A DNA stretch of 64,000 bases from Berkiella sp964606325. Its GTDB lineage: Bacteria; Pseudomonadota; Gammaproteobacteria; Berkiellales; Berkiellaceae. Numbering within the stretch: the first letter of the stretch is position 1; every line of letters starts with the position of its first letter. The stretch spans positions 1 through 64,000 of the forward strand of contig CAZSGE010000002.1 of assembly GCA_964606325.1 (NCBI GenBank). The letters are read 5' to 3'. Below the pieces are notes generated by a model, which did not search any database, was not told the origin of the DNA, and saw only the letters and a program-made list of their open reading frames with translations. Below are positions 34,982-44,371 of this stretch, piece by piece. A program made the translations under genes and the position numbers.

Positions 34982-36712
34982 TTAGGATTTCCAGTCTTTT
35001 TTAAAGAACTCTGTAAATTTACTTACAGGCTGCGGTTGGGAGAAATAATAACCTTGAATTTGATCGCATTTATGCTGTTTTAGATAGCGTAATTGAGCTT
35101 TTGTTTCAACGCCTTCGGCAATGACTTTCAGATTTAAACTATGACCTAGCTCGATAATACCTTTGGTCACGGCATAGTTTTCTTCTTTGCCTTCTTCGAT
35201 AATTTTCACAAACGAACGATCTATTTTAATTTTGTTTACGGGGAACTGCATTAAATAGCTTAATGATGAATAACCTGTCCCAAAATCGTCCAAGGCTAGT
35301 TCTACTCCTAAAGAACGAAATCCTTTCATAATATCAATAGCTGTATTTATGTCTTGTACTAATGCACTTTCCGTTAATTCCAGTTCAAGAAGATCTGGCG
35401 GTATTTTAGTATCGCGAATAACCCGACGCACTACATCGACAATATCGCCTTGAAATAGCTGGCGCGCAGATACATTTACACCCACTTTGATTCGATGTCC
35501 TTGGTGTTGCCATTTAACTGCTTGTGAACAAGCCTCTCGCAGAACCCACTCACCTATTGGATTAATTAATTGTGTTTCTTCAGCAGCTGTCATGAAGAAA
35601 AAAGGTGAAATAAATCCCTTTTGCGGATGATTCCAACGAATTAAGGCTTCACAACCTATCATTTGATTATTTTTGAGCTGAATTTGCGGTTGATAATATA
35701 ATATAAATTGTTGTGCATCTAATGCACGATGCAAATCTGTGATGATGTTTCTTTTAACTTGTAGTTGATCAATCATGCCGCGCTGGAAAAATTCGAATTG
35801 ATTGCGCGTACTGCTCGTTCTATTAACAGCAAGTTGCGCGTTTCGTGTCAGTATATCAGGTGAATCACCATCTCCAGGATAAAATGAAATTCCCACGCTC
35901 AGTGTAATAAATATATCATGTTCAGCTACTTTATAAGGCACTGTGCATTTTTCAATCAGCGACTGGACATAAGAAGCCATCACTGAGGGTTCATGGATCT
36001 CTGGCTCAATTACCCCAAATTCATTTTCACTAATTCTAGCAACAGTAGCACGACCTGCAATAAAATCGACAAGCCGGTCTTTGAATATGATTAAAAATTT
36101 ATCTGCAACAACTTGCCCATAGCTATTTGCAATTTCATAATAGTCATCAAGTCTTACAATGATAATGCCTAGCTTTACTTGTCCTTTTCTAGCATGGTTT
36201 ATTTCTAAGGCCATATTTTGTTCAAAGATGGTTCTATTAGGCAATTCGGTGAGCTCATCCGTGGTTGATCGCTTTTGTAATTCTTTTTCAATTAATTTAC
36301 GCTCAGTGATATCCATACCAAAGATGCCTATCGTCTCAACTCCCATAGGCACAATATTCAATGTGAAGTATTGATTGTGACAATTGACATCTACGATCTG
36401 ATCTTTTCCAGATAAAACAACTTGTCGAATTACTTCGCGCCATTGCGCTGGGATCTTCTCATTGAGATTCACGTTCCATGAAACCATGATGGGAGCACAG
36501 GCAGGGTTTGCAAAGGTTAGAACCCCCATTTTGTTCACTCTCATCACAGGATTGGGATTTGCAGCAGGAAAGTCTAAAAGTTCTGAATAAGCTTTTTCTT
36601 CTCTTACTAAACTCTGTTGCAATGCTCTTTTAAGCAAAACAACTAAGTACCCACACAAGCCACATGCTGCGAGCAAAGCAAAAGCCACAATTTGCCAAAT
36701 AAGTATGCTCAC
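34982..36712 (-). CDS. PAS-GGDEF-EAL protein, probable c-di-GMP phosphodiesterase
   Basis: 576 residues: an N-terminal TM helix (IVAFALLAACGLCGYLVVLL), a PAS-like domain (about 45-140), a GGDEF domain with the degenerate site ARISENEFGVI, and an EAL domain (about 330-570). The EAL keeps its catalytic residues: CEALIRW (about 352), ELTESALV, DDFGTGYSSL, KIDRSFV and AEGVET. So diguanylate cyclase activity is unlikely while c-di-GMP hydrolysis is expected, perhaps with the degenerate GGDEF as a GTP sensor. It is a single gene, divergent from the Sel1-repeat gene. Confidence 0.9.
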   Translation of the reverse strand: MSILIWQIVAFALLAACGLCGYLVVLLKRALQQSLVREEKAYSELLDFPAANPNPVMRVNKMGVLTFANPACAPIMVSWNVNLNEKIPAQWREVIRQVVLSGKDQIVDVNCHNQYFTLNIVPMGVETIGIFGMDITERKLIEKELQKRSTTDELTELPNRTIFEQNMALEINHARKGQVKLGIIIVRLDDYYEIANSYGQVVADKFLIIFKDRLVDFIAGRATVARISENEFGVIEPEIHEPSVMASYVQSLIEKCTVPYKVAEHDIFITLSVGISFYPGDGDSPDILTRNAQLAVNRTSSTRNQFEFFQRGMIDQLQVKRNIITDLHRALDAQQFILYYQPQIQLKNNQMIGCEALIRWNHPQKGFISPFFFMTAAEETQLINPIGEWVLREACSQAVKWQHQGHRIKVGVNVSARQLFQGDIVDVVRRVIRDTKIPPDLLELELTESALVQDINTAIDIMKGFRSLGVELALDDFGTGYSSLSYLMQFPVNKIKIDRSFVKIIEEGKEENYAVTKGIIELGHSLNLKVIAEGVETKAQLRYLKQHKCDQIQGYYFSQPQPVSKFTEFFKKDWKS

Positions 36713-36837
36713 CGTCTAAAAATCCAGATCATTTGCATGAAGGTATATTATTAGTAATTATAGGGGGTTTCGATGGGACTTTTCTGCTGTACACTATTGG
36801 GTATCATACACCTATGCTAACTAAAATAGAGGGATCT

Positions 36838-38151
36838 ATGCTGTTAAACAAATACGTTATCGCTGGCATGTTATGCGCTTTACCCCTTGTAGGTTCAGCC
36901 AATAACGGCGCCAACACGTACTCACCGCAAGGGCTAGCCTGCCTAGAAGAATATGACCTTGGCAATTTCTCAACAGCCTATCAGCTATGCCGACCTTTGG
37001 CTGAAAAAGAAGATCCACTGGCACAATACGTAGTAGCCATGCTCTATAAACGCGGTAAAGGTGTAAAACAATCCCAAGCTCAAGCCCTCAACTGGTTAAC
37101 CCGCTCAGCGGATGGCGGCTATGCTGCATCGCAGCTAAGATTAGGTAAAATACTCAGTGCCGGCATGCAAACTGGTTCAGATTATACCAAAGCGGTTTAT
37201 TACTTTTCCAAAGCAGCCAATCAAAATGATAAAGAAGCACAGTTTCTATTAGCGCTGTGTTTCCAAAATGGGATAGGCGTTACTCAAAATAGCCAAACGG
37301 CTTTAATGTGGTACAACAAAGCTATTGAACAGGGATTAGATGCACCTAGTTTAACAACAACAGCATTAACCAATACCAGCAAGCACAATGCTAAAATCGC
37401 AACAAAAAATCCAGAGAATTTTGCTTGGCTGAAAATGGCTGCTGAAAATGGTGATAAAGATGCACAATTTGAAGTCGCTATGCACTATATCAACGGCCAA
37501 GACACAACCCAAGATGATGCACAAGCCATTGATTGGCTAACAAAATCAGCAGCACTAAACAACCCAAAAGCAATGAGTTACTTAGCGTGGATGTCGATGC
37601 TTGGGTTGGGAATGCCACAAAATATGTCACAAGCTATTAAATGGTTTGTTCATGCACATCAACCAAGTGATCAAGAAGAATCGCTTTTTTCACTTAATTC
37701 TTCATCAACCCAACTAGAAGCGCAAACACGAGTCAATACGCAATTTGAACAAGCAAACACCTTGCTAACTCAAGATGATACCGCAAGTGTAGAACGAGGC
37801 TTAGATCTCCTCAAACAAGCAGCACAGAGCAACCATCCACAAGCACAAGCTAAACTTGCCCATTTATATCAAACCGGCAAATGGTTAAAACAAAGCAAAG
37901 AAAACGCTGCCAAATGGTACGAAAGAGCCGCAAAAAATGGGAACTCTGATGCACAGTATGCCCTTGGTTGGATCTACTTTAATGGCGAAGGCGTACACAA
38001 AAATGTGGCGCAATCCTATTACTGGTTCAATCAGGCATCAACCTATGGTGGCAACCGTGCCAAAAGCGCAAAGCAATTTGTGCGCTCACAAATGAATGCA
38101 CATGATCTTGCCCTAGCAGATAAAGCAACAGGAAAAGTTGCTACAAAATGA
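36838..38151 (+). CDS. Secreted Sel1-repeat protein
   Basis: About 437 residues from the ATG at 36838, which has AGAGGGA 3 bases upstream and begins a clean signal peptide (KYVIAGMLCALPLVGSA); a 35-codon upstream extension is not convincing. At least six Sel1-like TPR repeats are visible (AQYVVAMLYKRGKGVKQSQA; AQFLLALCFQNGIGVTQNSQ; AMSYLAWMSMLGLGMPQNMS; AQYALGWIYFNGEGVHKNVA). Such proteins mediate protein-protein contacts in the periplasm or outside the cell and are implicated in host interaction in Legionella (EnhC, LpnE). The last 4 bases overlap the dehydratase start. Confidence 0.88.
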   Translation: MLLNKYVIAGMLCALPLVGSANNGANTYSPQGLACLEEYDLGNFSTAYQLCRPLAEKEDPLAQYVVAMLYKRGKGVKQSQAQALNWLTRSADGGYAASQLRLGKILSAGMQTGSDYTKAVYYFSKAANQNDKEAQFLLALCFQNGIGVTQNSQTALMWYNKAIEQGLDAPSLTTTALTNTSKHNAKIATKNPENFAWLKMAAENGDKDAQFEVAMHYINGQDTTQDDAQAIDWLTKSAALNNPKAMSYLAWMSMLGLGMPQNMSQAIKWFVHAHQPSDQEESLFSLNSSSTQLEAQTRVNTQFEQANTLLTQDDTASVERGLDLLKQAAQSNHPQAQAKLAHLYQTGKWLKQSKENAAKWYERAAKNGNSDAQYALGWIYFNGEGVHKNVAQSYYWFNQASTYGGNRAKSAKQFVRSQMNAHDLALADKATGKVATK

Positions 38152-39080
38152 AAGCATTACATCAACATACACCCTTACTACTTTCTCATGCGTTAAGTAA
38201 TCTTACCAAGCGCAATATCTATTTAAAATATGAAGCATTGCAACCCAGTGGTTCATTCAAAGATAGAGGCGTTGGGGCGTTGTGTTTATATTATGCTAAA
38301 CAAAAAGTTAATGGTTTTATTTGCTCATCAGGTGGCAATGCTGGCTTGGCGGTAGCCTATGCCAGCAAAGCACTTGGGATCCCTGCTAAAGTGATTATCC
38401 CAAACACCACCCCATCTATTATGAAAGACAAGTTATTAGCAGAAAGTGTTGAAGTCATCATTGAAGGTGAAAATTGGAATGCTGCTGATTTGTTGGCTCG
38501 CCAATTATCCACTGAATTAAGCTATGCCTATATTCCACCATTTGATCATCCCGTTATTTGGCAAGGTTATATTTCGCTTATTGATGAGCTCCAGCAAGAC
38601 AATGTTAAACCGGATGCCATTATTGTCTCAGTTGGTGGTGGTGGGCTTTTCAGTGGTTTAGCGCAAGGCTTACATACCATTGGATGGAAAGACGTTGCCC
38701 TTATCACAGCTGAAACTGAGGGTGCTGCCTCGTTGGCAGAATCGGTTAAACAACACCAACGAGTCAAGCTCGATAAAATTAACACCATTGCTGTCACCTT
38801 AGGTGCAAAACAAATTTGCGAACAAGCCTTTGATTGGACGCAAAAACATCCTGTATTTCCCCAAACGGTGACAGATAAAGAAGCGGTTAATGCATGTCTT
38901 CGTTTTGCGGAAGATCATCGTTTATTGGTTGAGCCTGCCTGTGGTGCCTCGTTAGCCTTACTTTATGAGAAACGTGCCATCATAGAAAAATTTGATAATA
39001 TTGTGGTGGTTGTGTGCGGCGGTAGTGGGGTGAATTTATCACTACTTTCGCAATGGCAAAAGCAGTTTGGTTTGCCATAA
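38148..39080 (+). CDS. L-serine dehydratase, eukaryotic (SDS/SDH) type, PLP-dependent
   Basis: A 310-residue fold-type II PLP enzyme deaminating L-serine (and possibly threonine) to pyruvate. The Schiff-base lysine is K38 in LQPSGSFKDRG; ICSSGGNAGLAVAYASKALG binds the phosphate side; VSVGGGGLFSGLAQGL is the Gly-rich PLP loop; LVEPACGASLALLY and VVVVCGGSGVNLSLL complete it. The whole chain lines up with mammalian liver serine dehydratase (YIPPFDHPVIWQGY, AVTLGAKQI) rather than with bacterial iron-sulfur SdaA or biosynthetic IlvA. Translation is coupled to the Sel1 gene by a 4-base overlap. Confidence 0.85.
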   Translation: MKALHQHTPLLLSHALSNLTKRNIYLKYEALQPSGSFKDRGVGALCLYYAKQKVNGFICSSGGNAGLAVAYASKALGIPAKVIIPNTTPSIMKDKLLAESVEVIIEGENWNAADLLARQLSTELSYAYIPPFDHPVIWQGYISLIDELQQDNVKPDAIIVSVGGGGLFSGLAQGLHTIGWKDVALITAETEGAASLAESVKQHQRVKLDKINTIAVTLGAKQICEQAFDWTQKHPVFPQTVTDKEAVNACLRFAEDHRLLVEPACGASLALLYEKRAIIEKFDNIVVVVCGGSGVNLSLLSQWQKQFGLP

Positions 39081-39129
39081 TATTTTTTTATTATCAATTT
39101 AACCTGAGCAGGCATCAAGTCTGCCCAAA

Positions 39130-40470
39130 TTAATCTTCTAAAAAAGACATTATATGCTCTTTATGGTCTATCGCTCCAATAACAGCATAAAGAGGATATG
39201 AATGAATATTATCAAAAACAGAATAATTGTGCGTTGAAAATCGTATCCCATATGGCGATTCAGGATGTGTCTCTAAAAACATTTTCATACTTTGTAGATT
39301 GCCACCATGTCCGCTTTTTACTTCTACAGGAATGATTTTTGATCCAATTAATGATAAATAATCAACCTCAGCATTACTTGATCTTGCTTCTCTATGCCAA
39401 TAATAAAGTTGTTGTTTTATTCTTGAAGAAGAATAAGCTAAAAATTCCTGGCCAACAAAACTTTCTGAAATATTTCCTTTATTCACCAAAGCGACAGTTG
39501 GCTCAATTAACCACTCTTTATAATTAAAGCCTAATATATTCTGGTTGAGAGCAACATCAAGCATCATTAGTTTAAATCTATCTACATTTGCTTGCGCTGC
39601 CAGCGGTACACCACTGCCAACTGTTTGAATAACTTTGTGAACTATACCTGCTTTTTCAAGTAACAATAAAGCTGGCTCAAGTTCTCTTTTACGATAAATC
39701 GTTTTTAAATTACTATATTTAATATGCTGGCATATTAATGTTGGTATTTGTTTAAATAATAATTCAACATATTTAATTTGATTTTTTTTTGAATATTTTT
39801 CAAAATCTTGCTCATAGGCGTTTTTAATATCTTGTAACACTTGGTTGCAGAGCTCAATATCCTGATTTTCTACCCACTGAGCTACAGACTGAGGCATTCC
39901 TCCAACAACCATATATTCACCAAGTAACTTCAATCCTTTTTGATGAATTACATCACTCATTAATTCACTTGGCTTATGATTAACAAGCTCCATCCCTAAA
40001 AGACGGTTATTCGTTGCATGAAGAAATTCAATAAATGACATGGGATACATGTATAAAAAGCTTATTCTACCAACCGGAACTCCAACTTTTTCAATAGCAA
40101 AATCTACAAGTGAACCTGCTGCAATTAAATGTAATGAGGGCATTTCTTCGTAAAAATATCTCATTGCAGTAATTGCTAAAGGCGCCTGCTGAATTTCATC
40201 GAAAAATAACAATGTTTTACCAGGCTCGATTTTCTTGTTTAATACAATGGAGAGCTCTTTTATAATTCTGGATGGACTGAGATCATAGTCAAAAATTTGA
40301 ATTAAAGAGGGGTTTTTTTCAAAATTAATTTCAACAAAACTATCAAACGTATTTCCAAATTGGCGCACTAGATGCGTTTTTCCTACCTGTCTCGCCCCTC
40401 TTAGCAATAAAGGCTTGCGATGCGTGGAATTCCGCCATTCATTGAGCTCATAAATTAATAGTCTTTTCAT
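39130..40470 (-). CDS. AAA ATPase with DUF4143 C-terminal domain
   Basis: A 446-residue P-loop ATPase of the AAA_14/DUF4143 type: LLLRGARQVGKTHLVRQFG (Walker A), LLFFDEIQQAPLAITAMRY (Walker B), LIAAGSLVDFAI (sensor), then the DUF4143 part ending ARSSNAEVDYL and IIPVEVKSGHGG, which resembles a PD-(D/E)XK-like nuclease core (D, ExK). These genes are scattered by horizontal transfer and their function is unsettled. It is AT-rich, isolated, and has three direct repeats over its promoter. It sits between the serine dehydratase and pmbA. Confidence 0.87.
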   Translation of the reverse strand: MKRLLIYELNEWRNSTHRKPLLLRGARQVGKTHLVRQFGNTFDSFVEINFEKNPSLIQIFDYDLSPSRIIKELSIVLNKKIEPGKTLLFFDEIQQAPLAITAMRYFYEEMPSLHLIAAGSLVDFAIEKVGVPVGRISFLYMYPMSFIEFLHATNNRLLGMELVNHKPSELMSDVIHQKGLKLLGEYMVVGGMPQSVAQWVENQDIELCNQVLQDIKNAYEQDFEKYSKKNQIKYVELLFKQIPTLICQHIKYSNLKTIYRKRELEPALLLLEKAGIVHKVIQTVGSGVPLAAQANVDRFKLMMLDVALNQNILGFNYKEWLIEPTVALVNKGNISESFVGQEFLAYSSSRIKQQLYYWHREARSSNAEVDYLSLIGSKIIPVEVKSGHGGNLQSMKMFLETHPESPYGIRFSTHNYSVFDNIHSYPLYAVIGAIDHKEHIMSFLED

Positions 40471-40480
40471 CGAGTTATGG

Positions 40481-40561
40481 ATCTTTTGGTTATAAATCTA
40501 GGCAATTATAAATCATGATTGGTTTATAATCAAGCCATTTTTTATGATTATGGTTATAATT
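40481..40561 (-). promoter_or_regulatory. Promoter of the DUF4143 ATPase gene with three direct repeats (candidate operators)
   Basis: On the minus strand TTGATT (40533-40528), a 17-base spacer and a perfect TATAAT (40510-40505) form a good sigma-70 promoter about 35-60 bases before the ATG. Three copies of a motif close to ATTATAACCAnAATCAT overlap it: 40561-40544, 40531-40515 and 40498-40481, i.e. upstream of -35, in the spacer and over the expected start. The placement suggests repressor sites. The remaining gap to pmbA (40562-40725) shows nothing further. Confidence 0.55.
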
Positions 40562-40725
40562 CAACCCATATGACAATAAATAGGGTTAAAATTCCATGCT
40601 TTTTGATGCGAGGTTTACTATTTATGACCGTTTATATCAATCAACATTTTATGACATGAAATCAATCTCATCGTGATGAACGTTAAGGTTAAGAGGAAGA
40701 AATCCTTTAGTTTAGATACACTAGT

Positions 40726-42084
40726 TCATACCCCCGCTAAGGTCATTTCTTCTACCAACAACGATCCCGATTGAATGCTCCCGCGTGTATCAATATCACT
40801 GCCCACACAAATCAGCTGCTTGAACATATTCTGTAAGTTACCAGCAATAGTGATTTCATGAACCGGATATTGAATTTCTCCGTGCTCAACCCAAAAACCC
40901 GCAGCGCCTCGAGAATAATCCCCAGTCACTAGATTAATCCCCTGCCCCATCAGTTCAGTAACGACTAACCCTCTTCCCATGGATTTGATTAAACTATCAA
41001 AATCTCCATGTGTGGGTTTGATAAAAATATTGTGCGTCCCGCCGGCATTTCCCGTGTTAGGTAAGTTTAATTTGCGCGCGGAATAAGCACTTAGTATGTA
41101 GCTAGCAATAACACCGTCTTTAACTAAGTCCTTATCTTTGGTGGCTACACCATCGCTATCAAAGGGAGCACTACCAATACCACCCAAAATATGTGGGCGC
41201 TCAAAAATCTGAATGTTATTTTGAAAGATTTGTTTATGCAAAGAATCTATTAAAAAGCTTGATTTTCTAAATAATCTACCACCAGAGATGGCGCTTAAGA
41301 AATGGCTAATCACGCCTGAAGCCACATTGGCATGAAATAACACCGGAACGCGTTGTGTGGGTACTTTTTTAGCGCTTAAACGCTTTAGAGCACGGGTAGC
41401 TGCTTCCAAACCCACTGTCTGCGGTTTGTTAAGCTTGTCCTTTTGCCTTGAGACAGTGTACTGATAATCTCTTTCCATTCCTTGCGCATCTTGCGCTATC
41501 ACCATGCAAGATAAACTATGACGACTTGCTGGATATGAACCTAAAAAACCATGGCTGTTAGCATAAACATGAAACCCTTGCGAGCTAGCTAATGTCGCGC
41601 CTTCACTATTCGTGATTTTTTTATCAAGAGATAAAGCGCTTTTTTCACAAGATTTGGCAATGGCGACCGCCTCCTCGACAGAAATATCCCATGGGTGATA
41701 TAAATCAAGCGGTTTTATATCTGTAGCCATATCAACGGCATCGGCTAACCCTGAGAAAGGATCTGCTTCGGTTAACTTCGCTAATCGACAAGCAGCTTGG
41801 ACTGTTGATTTTAAGGAGTGTTGACTTATATCCGTGGTACTTGCCGAACCTTTTTGATTGCCAAAATACACTGTAACGCCAACCGCTTTATCACGATTAA
41901 ATTCTAGTGTCTCGACTTCATCTAAACGAACTGTCACGTTTAAACCAATTGAAGCATGTAAAGCAACCTCTGCTTGCGATGCACCACATTCTTTTGCAAA
42001 ACCCAACATTGTTTTCGCAAGCTCGTGATAGTGTGCTTCGCTCACAAATTCTTTGAGTTGGGTTGGAAGTGCTTTATCCATCAT
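40726..42084 (-). CDS. pmbA: Metalloprotease subunit PmbA/TldE
   Basis: A 452-residue member of the TldD/PmbA family without the HExxxH motif, as expected for TldE/PmbA. Recognisable blocks are NRDKAVGVTVYFGNQKGSAS, ILSAYSARKLNLPNTGNAGG and SRGAAGFWVEHGEIQYPVHE. It forms a heterodimer with TldD; the pair trims unfolded peptides such as microcin B17 precursor and the CcdA antitoxin in E. coli. It lies 9 bases after tldD on the same strand. Confidence 0.95.
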   Translation of the reverse strand: MMDKALPTQLKEFVSEAHYHELAKTMLGFAKECGASQAEVALHASIGLNVTVRLDEVETLEFNRDKAVGVTVYFGNQKGSASTTDISQHSLKSTVQAACRLAKLTEADPFSGLADAVDMATDIKPLDLYHPWDISVEEAVAIAKSCEKSALSLDKKITNSEGATLASSQGFHVYANSHGFLGSYPASRHSLSCMVIAQDAQGMERDYQYTVSRQKDKLNKPQTVGLEAATRALKRLSAKKVPTQRVPVLFHANVASGVISHFLSAISGGRLFRKSSFLIDSLHKQIFQNNIQIFERPHILGGIGSAPFDSDGVATKDKDLVKDGVIASYILSAYSARKLNLPNTGNAGGTHNIFIKPTHGDFDSLIKSMGRGLVVTELMGQGINLVTGDYSRGAAGFWVEHGEIQYPVHEITIAGNLQNMFKQLICVGSDIDTRGSIQSGSLLVEEMTLAGV

Positions 42085-42093
42085 CTTACCTTA

Positions 42094-43536
42094 TTAATTC
42101 TTAGTGCCGCCAACAGTAATGTTATCAATACGTAATGTGGGTTGTCCCACGCCAACTGGCACACTCTGACCTTCTTTGCCACAAGTTCCGATCCCTGAGT
42201 CAAGTTTAAGATCATTACCTACCATCACAATTTTGTTCATGACATCAGGCCCATTACCAATGAGCGTAGCGCCTTTCACAGGTCGCGTTATTTTACCATT
42301 TTCAATGAGATAAGCCTCATTGGCGCTAAAAACAAATTTTCCAGAAGTAATATCAACAGATCCGCCACCAAAATTTACCGCATACAAACCTTTTTCAACT
42401 GAGGCAATTATTTCTTCTGGTAAATGCGGCCCTGGTAACATAAATGTATTAGTCATGCGTGGCATCGGGATATGGCTAAAAGATTCACGTCTACCATTTC
42501 CTGTAGGCGCAACCCCCATCAATTTGGCGTTGAGTTTATCTTGGAGATAACCCTTTAAAATACCATTTTCAATCAGCACCGTGCGTTGTGTTGGTGTACC
42601 TTCATCATCAATGGTGAGCGATCCTCTTCTTTGCGCAATCGTCCCATCATCTACAACCGTACAAAGTGGGGACGCCACTCTTTCACCAATGCGCCCACTA
42701 AAAGTTGAGCTGCCTTTGCGATTAAAATCACCTTCTAAGCCATGCCCAACTGCCTCATGCAGCAAAACGCCTGGCCAACCAGGCCCTAGCACGACTGTCA
42801 TATTACCCGCGGGTGCATCAATAGCTTCTAAATTAATTAATGCTTGATGTACAGCTTCTCTCACATAACTAAATGCGCGATCTTCTTCCATAAAATATTG
42901 ATAGGTAGTTCTCGCGCCACCACCAGAGGAACCGGATTCTCTTCTTCCATTTTCCTCAACGATAACGTTGACATTTAATCGCACTAACGGTCTGATATCG
43001 GCGTTCAACGTACCGTCGCTTGAAACAACCAAAATGGTATCGTACACCCCCATTAAACTGACCATCACTTGAATGATGCGTGGATCTTGTTTTCTAGCAT
43101 AGGCATCTATTTTTCTTAAAAAGGCAATTTTATCTTCCGTGGATAATGAATCTAATGGATTATCATCAGCATAAAGCGGTTTTATAATTTTATGCTCCCA
43201 GGCTTTAATCCCCATGCTGCCACCTGATTGGGCAATGCAACGAGCCGCTTTCACCGACTGCTCTAGCGCAGGCAAAATAATATCATCAGAATAGGCAAAA
43301 CCTGTTTTATCTCCACTGATGGCGCGAACACCAACCCCGTGATCCAGGTTAAAACTACCTTCTTTGACAATACCATCTTCTAGGCTAAAAGATTCATGTT
43401 GTACACTTTGAAAATATAAGTCGCCACCATCTACCCTGTGTCCCAATAATTGACTTAAGACCCGCTCAAGATCATTCATCGATAGTCCAGCGGGTGTTAA
43501 CAATCTCGCTTGTGCTAAATCTAGCGCATTTTTCAT
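42094..43536 (-). CDS. tldD: Metalloprotease TldD
   Basis: A 480-residue protease with the zinc motif HEAVGHGLEGD (HExxxH about residue 260), flanked by GPGWPGVLL and FNRKGSSTFSG. The C-terminal GNGPDVMNKIVMVGNDL and GKEGQSVPVGVGQPTLRID are family blocks. It degrades unfolded peptides passing through the TldD/TldE tunnel. It overlaps the nitrilase gene by 4 bases. A possible link to processing the double-glycine peptide at 5695 is only a thought; nothing in the sequence ties them. Confidence 0.97.
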   Translation of the reverse strand: MKNALDLAQARLLTPAGLSMNDLERVLSQLLGHRVDGGDLYFQSVQHESFSLEDGIVKEGSFNLDHGVGVRAISGDKTGFAYSDDIILPALEQSVKAARCIAQSGGSMGIKAWEHKIIKPLYADDNPLDSLSTEDKIAFLRKIDAYARKQDPRIIQVMVSLMGVYDTILVVSSDGTLNADIRPLVRLNVNVIVEENGRRESGSSGGGARTTYQYFMEEDRAFSYVREAVHQALINLEAIDAPAGNMTVVLGPGWPGVLLHEAVGHGLEGDFNRKGSSTFSGRIGERVASPLCTVVDDGTIAQRRGSLTIDDEGTPTQRTVLIENGILKGYLQDKLNAKLMGVAPTGNGRRESFSHIPMPRMTNTFMLPGPHLPEEIIASVEKGLYAVNFGGGSVDITSGKFVFSANEAYLIENGKITRPVKGATLIGNGPDVMNKIVMVGNDLKLDSGIGTCGKEGQSVPVGVGQPTLRIDNITVGGTKN

Positions 43537-44369
43537 TTACTTACCTCATTTGCTAATGCTTGCAGCACATTCTTTTGAACATGGTTAATAGAAGGAAACT
43601 GCTGCCTAGTATTTAACAGCTTTTTAAGATCAATATCGGCAATCACAACGCCTGGGTCATCCTCAAGGCTTGCTAAAATGTCGCCCCAAGGTCCAACAAT
43701 CATAGAGTGACCATAAGTAAGACGATCGTCACTGCGTTTTCCACATTCGCCTGGTGCAACCACATAACACAAATTTTCAATAGCACGTGCTCGAATTAAA
43801 ATTTCCCAATGTGCAAAACCTGTTTGCATAGTAAAGGCACTAGGCAAAACCAAAATTTGCGCACCCTTTAACATTAGGAGACGAAATAGTTCAGGAAAAC
43901 GTAAATCATAACAAATACCCAAACCAAGTTTTCCAAAGGGGGTATCTACCACCACCACATGCTGGCCAGCGCTAATGTTATCAGATTCTCGATATTCATC
44001 TTTGCCAACCTTCACATCAAACAAATGCATTTTATCATAGCGTGCAACGCACTCGCCTTGGTCGTTCCATACCATGGTGCTTGAGAAAGGGTTCTGGGCT
44101 TTATCTTTTACTAATAAGGTGCCACCAACTATCCAAACACCTTGCTCTTTGGCCGTTTGTTTCAGTCTGTTTTGAATGGGGCCATTTCCAAAATCTTCCA
44201 TTACCTCACGCTTTTCTTTTGGCGTTAATCCTAAGGTGACAAATTCTTCTGGTAACGCAACCAAGCCTGCTCCCATTAATGCGGCTTGTTTAATGAGATC
44301 ACAGGCCATATCAACGTTTTTTTGCACGTCTTTGGTTGAGGCAACTTGCAATGCAGCTATTTTCATCAC
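43533..44369 (-). CDS. Carbon-nitrogen hydrolase (Nit-type, deaminated glutathione amidase-like)
   Basis: A 278-residue nitrilase-superfamily amidase. The catalytic triad is visible: Glu in ALPEEFV (about 41), Lys in YDKMHLFDV, Cys in GLGICYDLRFPEL (about 152). Closest in type to Nit1/YbeM, which repair deaminated glutathione. The same neighbour is found next to tldD in Legionella and other gammaproteobacteria. It overlaps tldD and lies 2 bases after yhdP. Confidence 0.9.
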   Translation of the reverse strand: MMKIAALQVASTKDVQKNVDMACDLIKQAALMGAGLVALPEEFVTLGLTPKEKREVMEDFGNGPIQNRLKQTAKEQGVWIVGGTLLVKDKAQNPFSSTMVWNDQGECVARYDKMHLFDVKVGKDEYRESDNISAGQHVVVVDTPFGKLGLGICYDLRFPELFRLLMLKGAQILVLPSAFTMQTGFAHWEILIRARAIENLCYVVAPGECGKRSDDRLTYGHSMIVGPWGDILASLEDDPGVVIADIDLKKLLNTRQQFPSINHVQKNVLQALANEVSK

Positions 44370-44371
44370 TC

